A program made the translations under genes and the position numbers. The notes beneath the pieces were generated by a model. The model saw nothing but the letters and a program-made list of their open reading frames with translations, made no database searches and was not told the DNA's origin. This document shows, one piece after another, positions 29,105 through 37,870 of a stretch of DNA of 64,000 nt (positions within the stretch are counted from its first letter, which is position 1; the number at the start of each line of letters is the position of its first letter). Origin of the DNA: Deltaproteobacteria bacterium (GTDB taxonomy: Bacteria; Myxococcota; Myxococcia; Myxococcales; SZAS-1); assembly GCA_018266075.1 (NCBI GenBank), contig JAFEBB010000010.1, forward strand, positions 1 through 64,000, in the 5' to 3' direction.

Positions 29105-30343
29105 TCAATCCACTTTCTCGGAGGCCGGCAGGATGCCGAGCGCCCGGAGCAATACGTGAAACCGATGCTGCCACTGGTGCTCACGAATGCATCGCGCTCT
29201 CGCCCGAGCGGCCATGGCGTCGGACTCGTCGCGGTTTCGAAGGTGGTGTCTGAGCAGGTCAATCAGCTCATCCAGCCCTCGATAGCACTGGATTTCGTGT
29301 CCCAGCTCAAAACAAGCCGCAAGGTCACTATTGTAAGTTGTGATATACACGCCCCTACCTACCGACGGGATTTCAAAGTCTCTTCCCTTCAAATTCGTGA
29401 GCCACTTTGAATAGTGCATGTCTCCGTGGCCGAGATTGACCCAGCACCGATTGAAAAAGAGACGCATTTCCGCATCATCGAGTGTGCGAGAGTCACTCCA
29501 ATTCATCCCAAAATGTGAGACTTTTATGCCCGCCTTCTGGAGCGCCCTTAGGAGCTCCGGGCGATAGCCGAAGTTGTTCCCGACAAACCCAACCTCGATA
29601 TCTCGAGCGACCTCCATGGGCTTGAACCAATCGACATTGACGCCCTCGGGAACGAAAAGCGCTTGCCCATCCTCTGCCCAGTACCAGGGCAGCACGTTGC
29701 TCGCGGAAGTCCACGCCAGGTCGACGTGCGGCGCAAATTGCTTCATTCCTGTGGATGGATCGCCTCGCTCAATCTCGTCCCACCAGTTTTTGTCATCGAA
29801 CGAGACGTTGACAATGGGGATGCCGACTTCATCTTTGATCCTTTGAATCGCCTCCGGCGTGATGTCGTAACCTAGGGCGTACGAAAGGAACCAGTCAACC
29901 GGACGCTCGCGGTGTGCCTTCTTCAGCGCCTCGAGCATTTGATTCATTACTTCCCGACGACGATCCAGGTGTCCCGAAGTTCTCGTGTGGAGCGACTTCA
30001 ACGTGAATCCGTGGCCTTCGTAGTCGAAGCGGGTGGTCGGCCCCAATGAGGGGAGCGCAGCGGCAATTTGATTTTGGTGCCACCAGTGCGAAGGGACATA
30101 TGCAAACGTGTGAATCTCTCCGAGCGGCCGCTTCTTCGGTGTGTATCCTCGGGCCTGGATCTTTCGAAGAGCTCGCGCGACATGTGCGGACGGCCGGTAC
30201 GCGTCGGGCGTCCCCTCCGTCGCAACCACATAGCGTTCCACACGAGCTCGATAGGTGTGATCGAACCAGAGCTCTTGCGCTAGGGCGTATGCAGCACGCC
30301 CCACCGGATTCGCCTGCAAGGCCTCCTTTACCCGCTCACGCAT
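29105..30343 (-). CDS. CgeB-type glycosyltransferase
   Basis: This 412-residue GT-B-type protein has a C-terminal domain matching the Glyco_trans_1_2/CgeB family. It contains VGFVGNNFGYRPELLRALQK, CWVNLGHGDMHYSKW, LKGRDFEIPSVGRGVYITTY and FELGHEIQCYRGLDELIDLL. The conserved R-x-FEIP-x-xG signature that positions the donor is intact. The N-terminal half (about residues 1-230) is the acceptor-side domain. No membrane helix is seen, so it probably acts at the cytoplasmic face of the membrane. It is divergent from the GT4 gene at 30488. A second CgeB-type enzyme is encoded at 39007-40059. Codon use is typical of the low-GC block. Confidence 0.8.
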   Translation of the reverse strand: MRERVKEALQANPVGRAAYALAQELWFDHTYRARVERYVVATEGTPDAYRPSAHVARALRKIQARGYTPKKRPLGEIHTFAYVPSHWWHQNQIAAALPSLGPTTRFDYEGHGFTLKSLHTRTSGHLDRRREVMNQMLEALKKAHRERPVDWFLSYALGYDITPEAIQRIKDEVGIPIVNVSFDDKNWWDEIERGDPSTGMKQFAPHVDLAWTSASNVLPWYWAEDGQALFVPEGVNVDWFKPMEVARDIEVGFVGNNFGYRPELLRALQKAGIKVSHFGMNWSDSRTLDDAEMRLFFNRCWVNLGHGDMHYSKWLTNLKGRDFEIPSVGRGVYITTYNSDLAACFELGHEIQCYRGLDELIDLLRHHLRNRDESDAMAARARARCIREHQWQHRFHVLLRALGILPASEKVD

Positions 30344-30487
30344 GTCGTCTACCTTCCTGACGGGAAACGTCCCGCCTTCTTACTACGCTCGCTCCGTGGA
30401 ATCAGCACGTACGAGCGGTTGCCTCTCGTGCCGAAATCCGAGTGAGTTCGTCGGCACTGAGGCCTCTTCGAGGAGCTGTGCCACGCG

Positions 30488-31693
30488 ATGAGAGTCCTGT
30501 TCATCTCTGATACCGAGACTCGAGGCGGAGCTGCCATCGCGGCCTCGCGCCTGGCTCGGGGTCTTTCCGAAGCAGGCGTCGAGGTTGAGCGCCTCTATGC
30601 CATCCGGAGCAGCGAGGCATACACGGAACCAGCGCCCTGGAGATCTTCATATGCGGGACTTCCTCGTGCGCTCGAAGTGGGCCTCAATGGCGTCGCCCGC
30701 CGAAACGTCGCAATCGCAAAGACCATGGCGCGCGAAGTGGCGACCAGGCACCTCCGTCAGGCCATTGAGAGCCGCTCCTTTGATATCCTTCACGTTCACG
30801 CCATTCACAATTCGAGCTGGAACCACAAGTCCCTCGCGAGTATCTCACCAGATTTGCCGACGGTCTGGACATTCCATGATTACTGGGGGTTCTCGCCGGA
30901 GTCCTACCTCTTCCGAGACGCCACGGGCCATGAGCGCCGGCTCAAACCGGATGGGGTGGATCGCCGACGTGCGATGGATGTCCGCAAGGCCTACTTCACC
31001 TCCCGGCGTCGGCTCGCCCTCGCTGGGAACAGCCGCGATACTTCGCGCCTCGCTTCGGCATCGCTTGGAATGGCTGTCGAGACAATTCCTTATGGGCTCC
31101 CACTCGACCTCTACAGACCGCTTGAGCGAACAGCCGCTCGCTCTGTGCTGGATCTTGCCAATAACTTCATCATTGGATTCTCGTCGGACCTCAATACGGA
31201 TCCGATCAAGGGAATGGGCGTGCTCAAGGAGGCGCTCTCCCGCCTTCCGGACGGCTTCGCTTCGGCGGTCGCCATGGGATCCGCTCGCGCCGGCGACGAG
31301 ATCGTCGGTTCGGTACCTCTTCGGACGCTCGGTCGCATTGACAACCCAAGACTCCAGTCGATTGTGTATTCCGCCGCGGATGTTTTCGTCGTGCCGTCAC
31401 TCGCGGAGGCAATGGGTCAAGTCGCCATGGAGGCCATCGCTTGTGGAACTCCCGTTGTGGCATCGGACGTCGGAGGCCTGCCCGATGCCGTCATCCCCGA
31501 TCGCTCGGGATGGCTGTTTCCTGCCGGAAATGTAGCGGCTCTTGCAGAGCGCCTCGACAAATTGATGCGCATGCCCGCCCATGCTCGCGATCTGCGAGGG
31601 ACATGCAGGCGGATGGCCGAGGAGAATTGGGCGATCTCACGGCAGGCGCATGACTATATTCGTCTCTACCAGCGACTTCTTTTTAGAAGCTGA
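30488..31693 (+). CDS. Glycosyltransferase family 4
   Basis: This 401-residue retaining GT-B glycosyltransferase has an N-terminal domain starting MRVLFISDTETRGGAAIAAS with the glycine-rich acceptor loop. DILHVHAIHNSSW and VWTFHDYWGFSPESY are typical of GT4 enzymes. The C-terminal donor domain ends with VVPSLAEAMGQVAMEAIACG, carrying the E-x7-E pair, then VVASDVGGLPDAV. It probably transfers one sugar of the repeat unit from a nucleotide donor; which one cannot be told from sequence. It is divergent from the CgeB-type gene (144-bp gap) and convergent with the methyltransferase at 31714 (20-bp gap). Confidence 0.88.
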   Translation: MRVLFISDTETRGGAAIAASRLARGLSEAGVEVERLYAIRSSEAYTEPAPWRSSYAGLPRALEVGLNGVARRNVAIAKTMAREVATRHLRQAIESRSFDILHVHAIHNSSWNHKSLASISPDLPTVWTFHDYWGFSPESYLFRDATGHERRLKPDGVDRRRAMDVRKAYFTSRRRLALAGNSRDTSRLASASLGMAVETIPYGLPLDLYRPLERTAARSVLDLANNFIIGFSSDLNTDPIKGMGVLKEALSRLPDGFASAVAMGSARAGDEIVGSVPLRTLGRIDNPRLQSIVYSAADVFVVPSLAEAMGQVAMEAIACGTPVVASDVGGLPDAVIPDRSGWLFPAGNVAALAERLDKLMRMPAHARDLRGTCRRMAEENWAISRQAHDYIRLYQRLLFRS

Positions 31694-31713
31694 TCATCGT
31701 CCAGGTGATACTG

Positions 31714-32421
31714 CTAAGTTCGAATGAGCTTCCTCAGCTTCCGCCGAGCTCCCCAGAAGGCCTGCTTGAGACCGACCCGGGCTGTCCGAATACCCTGCTC
31801 GAAGAGTTCGTCACTTTGACGCGCGGCATCCTCCGCACGTACATACTCGATCAGCCATCGTCGATGGTCGGAGGGAACTGCCATCAGAATGTCGTCGCGA
31901 ATGACAGTGAAATAACGACGATCAGAGAGCAATGGGCCACTCATGAGCTCGCGGATTGATGGCCAAATCTCATAGTTGTGAGGTGCGCCCGGTGGCGACA
32001 GGAACAGCCGTGCATCATCGACGAACACGAAGTGCGCCAACGGGGACTCGCCAATAAACCTTAGCTCGTCAGTAAGAGGGCATTCATCCTGAGAACCGTG
32101 TGTCTCGGCGCTCCCGCACCAGTGGGCGTCCAGCCAAAACACCGCAGGCCCCTTGAGCGTCGGCACGAGCTCGCGCAGGAAGCTTCGCGTATCAGTATTT
32201 CGAATGGTGATGTTCGTCCGAGCAGAGAGGCGAGCAGTCGTCTGCGCATAGATCTCGGGCTGAGCTTCGACGGAGTACACCTTTGAGAATATGCCCGATG
32301 CCCACTCCGTGGTCTGTCCACGGAACGTTCCGGTCTCGACGAACGTCTCAACCTTGAATGCATTGTGGAGCTCGGTGATGAGCCTCCTTGGCGCACCGTA
32401 GTAGATCATTCCCATGGCCAT
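31714..32421 (-). CDS. SAM-dependent methyltransferase-like protein
   Basis: This protein of about 235 residues has a Rossmann-type methyltransferase core. FVETGTFRGQTTEWAS (about residue 26) serves as the SAM-binding glycine motif. VYSVEAQPEIYAQTTARL is the acidic second strand, and the third is FWLDAHWCGSAETHG, followed by FVFVDDARLFL. DAHW with nearby His/Asp resembles the metal-type O-methyltransferases seen in sugar and polysaccharide clusters. It could methylate a sugar hydroxyl or carboxyl. Several in-frame ATGs cluster at 32407-32421; I use the outermost. The FkbM-type gene lies 55 bp upstream on the same strand. Confidence 0.7.
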   Translation of the reverse strand: MAMGMIYYGAPRRLITELHNAFKVETFVETGTFRGQTTEWASGIFSKVYSVEAQPEIYAQTTARLSARTNITIRNTDTRSFLRELVPTLKGPAVFWLDAHWCGSAETHGSQDECPLTDELRFIGESPLAHFVFVDDARLFLSPPGAPHNYEIWPSIRELMSGPLLSDRRYFTVIRDDILMAVPSDHRRWLIEYVRAEDAARQSDELFEQGIRTARVGLKQAFWGARRKLRKLIRT

Positions 32422-32476
32422 TCCATTTCTCGCTCGAGGAGCACTTCTCGAGAGTGATCTCAAGTCTTCTCAAGCA

Positions 32477-33208
32477 TCACACGCCGATTGCAACGAAGAT
32501 TCCATCAACCTGCAACAATTGACCGGTCTTCTGGTCTGCAAACCCAGGCTCGATGGACACGAGACCAAATCCCGATCGCTGTAGACGGTCCACAATTTCG
32601 GTAAACATCGACTGTCCCTCATAAAGAGGAACCAGCGAGAGCTCGCACTCCAGCGCTCGAACGCGGCTCAGTGTTTCGGCGGCCCCGTCGAGGACCTGTC
32701 CCTCGAGTCCCTGCACGTCGATCTTGAGGTACAAGCGCTCGAACTGCTTGCGCAGATCGACAGTCAGCTCGTCGAGGGTATCCATCGGGACCTGCTCCAC
32801 GCGCGTGTACTTCGAGTCCGGCGCGTTGGCGAGGTGCTTGCTCAGCATGGGAAGCATCGAGCTGCTGAAGGAGTTGCCGGCAACGTTCAAAGATACGGTG
32901 CCCGCCTCCCGCCCAACGGCGCTCCGAACTGCCCTCCACGCCCCGTCGTTTCGAGCGCGCGTCGAGAGGGCAGCGAAGGCGTCGCCCAGCGGCTCGAAAG
33001 AGACCACCTGGCCGCGGTACCCGTCAGTGCGTAGCGCCGAGACGTATTGGCCGATGTTGGCACCCACGTCGACCACGAGATCGACGCCCTGGCTCTGGAT
33101 CAACCGCAGCCGACGCTGATTGACCGACCTGGTCGGTTCGTATCGGACGAGGTCGACGCCCAACCGCCGGGTCAGGGTTCGCACCGCTTTCGCGACGTTG
33201 GTCAGCAT
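32477..33208 (-). CDS. FkbM-family methyltransferase
   Basis: This 243-residue enzyme has the FkbM hallmarks. LVVDVGANIGQYVSALR carries the SAM-binding motif (about residues 45-60), VVSFEPLGDAFAAL the second acidic strand, and SSSMLPML and VPMDTLDEL follow. LYLKIDVQGLEGQVLDGA is the conserved K-I-D-x-x-G-x-E segment. FkbM enzymes O-methylate hydroxyls of polyketides and surface sugars. The start at 33208 was chosen because it overlaps the end of the upstream gene by 7 nt and gives the family length. An extension to 33274 reads as shadow sequence. It probably decorates the repeat unit made by the neighbouring glycosyltransferases. Confidence 0.88.
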   Translation of the reverse strand: MLTNVAKAVRTLTRRLGVDLVRYEPTRSVNQRRLRLIQSQGVDLVVDVGANIGQYVSALRTDGYRGQVVSFEPLGDAFAALSTRARNDGAWRAVRSAVGREAGTVSLNVAGNSFSSSMLPMLSKHLANAPDSKYTRVEQVPMDTLDELTVDLRKQFERLYLKIDVQGLEGQVLDGAAETLSRVRALECELSLVPLYEGQSMFTEIVDRLQRSGFGLVSIEPGFADQKTGQLLQVDGIFVAIGV

Positions 33209-34089
33209 GCGTTTGCCTCGGAGCTCTTCAGATTCGAGCGGGTCGTCCAGTCCGGCTCGACCGCGATGTGGCAAGAGGTATTGTGAAGCCCCTTGAGTTT
33301 TTCGTAGTCAAGAACCTCGCCACTGAGAAACCGACTATTCAATTCGCCTGGCGAGCCACCCGCGTGCGGATACTGCGACTGCGTATCCACACGATTGAGC
33401 ACAAGGTTCACGAGCCTAGACTCGGGGTAGCAGACCACTCGGCGCCCTGGTAGCGGGTTGCGGAGCATAACGGACTCGATGTGCGTGACGTGTGAGAACT
33501 CGGGCAGCGCGCTGAAGTAGGGCACGAATTGGTCATGGCGAAAGATGTAACCATCAATGAACATCGCACCTGCCCAGTCACCCTTCGGGTAGGGATATCC
33601 AGTAGCCGCGCGGGCCAACCTCAACCAGCGACTGGTCGGGCTGCGGTAGTCCCACGTGAGGTCGTCGTCGAGGGGCGGGCACGTCTCGGCCAGATTGAGC
33701 GGCTGGCAGAAACTGACCCGCGGGTTTAGGCGCAACGAGACGGACACCACATCCTGCTGGCGGCGCAGCACGTTGAAGGGATGGTCCGTCCATGCGACCG
33801 GTCGAATAATGACGATGTCGTCTGTGAAGAAGGTGAAGAACTCCCTGCGCTCACGCTCCACGAGCGAGGCGATCTGCGCCTTGATGGGTCGATCTTTTAC
33901 CTGCAGAGAGAGCTCCACCTCCGGGTGCAAGCTCCGGAAGCGTTCGTACCCCTCTCCGAATCCCGAATTGCTGGCCGCGTAGAGCACGGCAATCGACAGG
34001 GACGACTGCTCTCGAATCTGCTCCTTGAGGCTGCGAACCAGGAGCTCCAACTGAGCCGGGCGGTCCTTCGAAAATATCACCGCGCGCAT
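33202..34089 (-). CDS. GT-A-type glycosyltransferase-like protein
   Basis: This 295-residue protein begins MRAVIFSKDRPAQLELLVRS, the opening strand and loop of a GT-A/GT2-like fold. It has FFTFFTDDIVIIRP with an acidic DD pair where the metal/nucleotide-binding DxD is expected. LNPRVSFCQPLNLA and GDWAGAMFIDGYIFRHDQF follow, the latter near the usual acceptor and catalytic region. It does not match a standard GT2 over its full length, so it is best called glycosyltransferase-like. It is the first gene of a three-gene minus-strand group with the two methyltransferases. Its 3' end overlaps the FkbM start. Confidence 0.65.
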   Translation of the reverse strand: MRAVIFSKDRPAQLELLVRSLKEQIREQSSLSIAVLYAASNSGFGEGYERFRSLHPEVELSLQVKDRPIKAQIASLVERERREFFTFFTDDIVIIRPVAWTDHPFNVLRRQQDVVSVSLRLNPRVSFCQPLNLAETCPPLDDDLTWDYRSPTSRWLRLARAATGYPYPKGDWAGAMFIDGYIFRHDQFVPYFSALPEFSHVTHIESVMLRNPLPGRRVVCYPESRLVNLVLNRVDTQSQYPHAGGSPGELNSRFLSGEVLDYEKLKGLHNTSCHIAVEPDWTTRSNLKSSEANAC

Positions 34090-34133
34090 GGTTCACCCAC
34101 CTCACGAACTCCTATCAAGTTCAACCACTCGAT

Positions 34134-35738
34134 TCAGAGCGCTCTCGATTCCTTCCGGATCGGGAAACGGCTGAGCAGCTTTGACATCAGAACCTGACGC
34201 CCACCTGGCTCCAACGAGAAGGCCAGTGCCAAGTGGGCGATTCCGACGAGCGCACACTTGCCGATGAAGGAAGACCACCGAAGCGCGTGGGGAAGATACA
34301 CCGCCTCGACGAACGCGAGGGCCATGGAAATGATGACCACGGGCATGCCCGTCAGCTGAAGTCGCTGGCCCTCCCGCCCGCGAATTTGCACGCGATGGTT
34401 GACTAGCGCGCCGTAGATGAGGAGTGAGCCCACCGAGATCGTCGCAGAGGCCGCAGGCAGGCCGTAGGAGCCCAGCAGCACCAGGGCCACATACATGAGG
34501 GGCAACCGGACGATTGCCTCGCCCGTAGCGAGCCAGGCGGCCTCTCGAATGGCGCCCGTGGATGTCAACACGATTGAAAGCAAGAACTCACGCGCTCCCA
34601 GGACGCCCGCGAGGCCCAGGGCGATATTGAGTACGGCACCGCCGTAGTTCGATGGGCCCACCCAGAGGTGCACGAAGTCCTCGTTGATGGCGAGGAGCGC
34701 GGGAATCGACCCGGCAACGATGAGAGACCAAAGCCCGAGCAACTGCCTCGTTGGCCGCACCGCCTGGCTCTCCCCGCGCTCACCCACGAAGTGCGAGAGG
34801 CCGCTGAGCACCGCATTCGCGATTGGGTTTACGAAGTTCATCGCAACGCGAAGGATTCGATCGGTGAGTGCGTAGGCGGTCGCCGCCGCCGGGCTGATGA
34901 TTCCGGAGACGAGAGCAACTTCGATATTGGATGCAATCTGAAGCACGATTCGGCTGAGCGTCGTGGGCAAGATCGTAGTGATCAGCTCCCGAATCTCGGT
35001 TCGCGTAGTGCTTGGCCGAGGCAGCCCCAGCCGCCTCCACAATGCAGTCGTCCAGATCATTGCAATCATCAAATTGCAAACCACGCCCGCCAACGACCCG
35101 ATGCCGAGCGCGATGACACCTCGGCCGAGCAACAACGTCACGACGATGACCACGGTCTCCATGATCTGGCCGGTCAGTCGAGCGACGGCGCCAATCTCCG
35201 CGCGTTGCCATGCACCCGTAATTGCCAAGACGTTCGCCGAAAAGATCGAACCGGCCGCTCCTAGCGCGGTGAGCGCAAAGGTCGTCGCCAGCGCGCCGTG
35301 GGAAGCCTCCGGCGCCCGAACGACGCGCGGAATGAAGGGGGCAATCGCGATTCCACACAGCACCATCACCGCGCAGATGGTGGCGATCAGGATCAGACCT
35401 GCACCGCTGGTCTGAAGGAAGCCGCGGCGGTCTCCGGCTCCCCAACGCTGCGCGAGACGCTGCGAGACGACGGAGCTGATGCCCACATCGAAGAGGCTCA
35501 GCATTCCCACCACGTTAGCCGACGCGAGCCAGCCTCCGTAGACATCCACCCCAAAGCGGCTGAGATAGAGCGGAACCAAAATGATTCCGCGAACGATGGT
35601 CATCACCGCGCCGACGTAGCTCGCCGCGAGAGCCACCGCAGCCGACCGGGTGCGGCCCGCGGGCTTCTCCGCGAAGGCCGGTTCCGGCGCCGGCGGCGTG
35701 ACGCTTTCCGCGGCGCCCTTTCGCAGTTCTGGCTGCAT
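34134..35738 (-). CDS. wzx: Wzx-type lipid-linked oligosaccharide flippase
   Basis: This 534-residue integral membrane protein of the MATE/MOP polysaccharide-transport group has about 12-14 helices. They include AVALAASYVGAVMTIVRGII, GMLSLFDVGISSVVSQRLAQ, GLILIATICAVMVLCGIAIA, VIALGIGSLAGVVCNLMIAM and IALGLAGVLGAREFLLSIVL. The GxLSLFDxG segment and paired charged residues in helices are characteristic of O-antigen flippases. It should move undecaprenyl-PP-linked repeat units across the inner membrane before Wzy polymerises them. A basic, disordered N-terminus of about 30 residues precedes helix 1. It is divergent from the acyltransferase gene (219-bp gap). The symbol is by function; Wzx sequences are poorly conserved. 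Confidence 0.82.
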   Translation of the reverse strand: MQPELRKGAAESVTPPAPEPAFAEKPAGRTRSAAVALAASYVGAVMTIVRGIILVPLYLSRFGVDVYGGWLASANVVGMLSLFDVGISSVVSQRLAQRWGAGDRRGFLQTSGAGLILIATICAVMVLCGIAIAPFIPRVVRAPEASHGALATTFALTALGAAGSIFSANVLAITGAWQRAEIGAVARLTGQIMETVVIVVTLLLGRGVIALGIGSLAGVVCNLMIAMIWTTALWRRLGLPRPSTTRTEIRELITTILPTTLSRIVLQIASNIEVALVSGIISPAAATAYALTDRILRVAMNFVNPIANAVLSGLSHFVGERGESQAVRPTRQLLGLWSLIVAGSIPALLAINEDFVHLWVGPSNYGGAVLNIALGLAGVLGAREFLLSIVLTSTGAIREAAWLATGEAIVRLPLMYVALVLLGSYGLPAASATISVGSLLIYGALVNHRVQIRGREGQRLQLTGMPVVIISMALAFVEAVYLPHALRWSSFIGKCALVGIAHLALAFSLEPGGRQVLMSKLLSRFPIRKESRAL

Positions 35739-35957
35739 CAGGGTCTCGTGACGGGTGTACCAGAGTTGGCCGCGCAGGCCAATGGGATCACCGGGTTACG
35801 CTGGGCGTGTCGACCGCTCGCGAGCGCGCGGCTCCGCCTTGCGCCGCGTCCGACCTCCGCTATGCTACGGCCGCTCAGTTGCTCGGTGCCGCTCGGCCGA
35901 CGCCAGGCCGCTCGGTTGGCACTCCGGCTCCCGCAAACTGGCAGATTGCAGGACCGA

Positions 35958-36611
35958 ATGAAGAAGCGGCTCGTCATCTGGGGTGCCTCAGGCCACGCCC
36001 GCGTGGTCGCGGACATCGCCATGCTGAGTGGCGACTTCGACCTCGCGGGATTCATCGACGATCGCACGCCCGAGCGCAGGGGCGAGGCCTTCTGTGGCGC
36101 GCAGGTGCTGGGCGGCCGCGAGGTGCTCCCGGGTCTCGCGTCGGCCGGGGTGTCCCATGGGTTGCTTGCCTTTGGAGACTGCACTGCGCGGGTTGCCTTG
36201 GGCGCGGTGCTTCGCTCACACGGCCTCGAGCTTGCGGTCGCGGTTCACCCGTCGGCGGTCGTCGCTTCCGATGTTCGGCTCGGAGCCGGGACCGTGGTCG
36301 CGGCCAATGCGGTCATAAATCCCAATGCCACAATCGGCGAGAACGTCATTGTGAATACTTCGGCGGTTGTGGAGCACGATTGTGTGATTGGGGAGGGAGC
36401 GCACATCGCGCCAGGCGCCCGGCTTGCGGGCCGGGTTCAGGTCGGGGCGCGCGCTTGGGTCGGACTGGGCGCGCTCGTGATCGAAGATCGCCGCATTGGG
36501 GCCGACAGCTTCATCGGCGCCGGAGCCGTGGTCGTCGAACACATTCCGGACAACGTCGTGGCTTTCGGCGTGCCCGCGACAGTGCGGCGCGCCAACGGAC
36601 GTTCAGCGTAG
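35958..36611 (+). CDS. PglD/VioB-like sugar N-acyltransferase
   Basis: This 217-residue protein combines an N-terminal Rossmann-like nucleotide-sugar domain (KKRLVIWGASGHARVVADIA) with a C-terminal left-handed beta-helix. Hexapeptide turns include VVAANAVINPNATIGENVIV and RIGADSFIGAGAVVVEHIP. The catalytic His lies in VVEHDCVIGEGAHIAPGA. This is the architecture of PglD, NeuD and PerB, which acetylate an amino group on UDP- or dTDP-amino sugars with acetyl-CoA. The aminotransferase gene 29 bp downstream supplies the expected amino-sugar substrate. I chose ATG 35958; the frame stays open much further upstream, but only as antisense to wzx. Confidence 0.88.
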   Translation: MKKRLVIWGASGHARVVADIAMLSGDFDLAGFIDDRTPERRGEAFCGAQVLGGREVLPGLASAGVSHGLLAFGDCTARVALGAVLRSHGLELAVAVHPSAVVASDVRLGAGTVVAANAVINPNATIGENVIVNTSAVVEHDCVIGEGAHIAPGARLAGRVQVGARAWVGLGALVIEDRRIGADSFIGAGAVVVEHIPDNVVAFGVPATVRRANGRSA

Positions 36612-36640
36612 GCTGCTTCGGAAAGCGAAACCCGTGACGC

Positions 36641-37870
36641 ATGGACTCCTCTGCTCCAAGCCGGATCAAGCGAGCCCCTGAAGACCTGGCCATTCTGGGT
36701 GGCCCACGCGCCTTTGATGACCGGGTGGTGCTTGGTCAGCCGAACATCGGCGATCGCGCTAAGCTCCACGCCCGGCTTGACGCCATCCTGGATTCCAAGT
36801 GGCTGACGAACGTCGGCCCCAAGGTTCAGGAGCTGGAGAAGCGCTTGGCGCAATACCTCGGTGTCGAGCACTGCATTACGGTCTGCAATGCCACCATTGG
36901 GCTTCAGATGGTGGCCCGGGCCTGCTTTCGACCCGGCGGCGAGGTGATCGCGCCCTCCTTCACCTTCGTCGCGACGTGCCACGCACTCTCGTGGACGGGG
37001 TACTCACCCGTTTTCGGCGATGTCTCACCACAGACGCACAACCTCGACCCCGCGAGCGTCGAGTCCCTCATTTGCGAGAACACCGCTGGGATCCTCGCCG
37101 TTCACCTCTGGGGTCGGCCCGCGCAGGTCGAGGAACTAGAGCGTATCGCCAAGCGCCACAAGCTCCCACTCGTCTTCGACGCTGCGCATGCGTTCGCTTG
37201 TACCCACCGCGGGAAGCAGGTCGGAAACTTCGGAGACGCCGAAGTCCTGAGCTTTCACGCAACTAAGTTCTTCAACTCGTTTGAAGGCGGCGCCATCGTC
37301 ACCCACGACGGAGCGCTCGCAGCGAAGCTCCGGCTTATGAGGAACTTTGGCTTCTCGTCACAAGATCTCTCGACGATCGTGGGCACCAACGGGAAGATGA
37401 GCGAGATCTCCGCGGCGATGGGGCTGGGCTCCCTCGACATCATTGAGTCAACCATCGAGAAAAACCGCCGCAACCAGGAAGAGTATCGAAAGCAGCTCGA
37501 CAACATCCCAGGCATGACCGTCGTGAACTTCGAGTCGAGCGAAAAGCACAACTTTCAATATGTCGTCCTCGAGGTCGACGAGAAGACCGCCAGAGTTAGC
37601 CGGGACCTCCTGAAGCAAGTGCTGGAGGCCGAGAACGTCTTCGGGCGCGCCTACTTCTCGATTGGCTGCCACGAGATGGCCCCGTACGCCGGCTCGACTG
37701 CGGTTCGTATTCCGCTCAGCGAGTCAGAGCGACTCTCCAAGCGAATCTATGTCCTGCCCAATGGCTCGGCGGTCGATCGCGACCGCATCGCCGCGATCGG
37801 TTCGGTCATTCGGCAAGCGGTCGTCGGTGCCGAGCAGCTTCGACACTTGGCGCGTCCGTCGGTTGGGTAG
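36641..37870 (+). CDS. DegT/DnrJ/EryC1/StrS sugar aminotransferase
   Basis: This 409-residue PLP-dependent sugar aminotransferase has its internal-aldimine Lys at K209 in LSFHATKFFNSFEGG. The pyridine-contacting Asp is D180 in LVFDAAHAFA. GQPNIGDR, WLTNVGPKVQELE and CNATIGLQM are family landmarks. The FHATKFFNxFEGG form resembles C4-aminotransferases acting on dTDP-4-keto-6-deoxyglucose (VioA/DesI type). With RmlA, RmlB and the adjacent acyltransferase it could make dTDP-4-acylamino-4,6-dideoxyglucose. The donor and C3/C4 specificity are inference. The next gene begins directly after its stop. Confidence 0.88.
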   Translation: MDSSAPSRIKRAPEDLAILGGPRAFDDRVVLGQPNIGDRAKLHARLDAILDSKWLTNVGPKVQELEKRLAQYLGVEHCITVCNATIGLQMVARACFRPGGEVIAPSFTFVATCHALSWTGYSPVFGDVSPQTHNLDPASVESLICENTAGILAVHLWGRPAQVEELERIAKRHKLPLVFDAAHAFACTHRGKQVGNFGDAEVLSFHATKFFNSFEGGAIVTHDGALAAKLRLMRNFGFSSQDLSTIVGTNGKMSEISAAMGLGSLDIIESTIEKNRRNQEEYRKQLDNIPGMTVVNFESSEKHNFQYVVLEVDEKTARVSRDLLKQVLEAENVFGRAYFSIGCHEMAPYAGSTAVRIPLSESERLSKRIYVLPNGSAVDRDRIAAIGSVIRQAVVGAEQLRHLARPSVG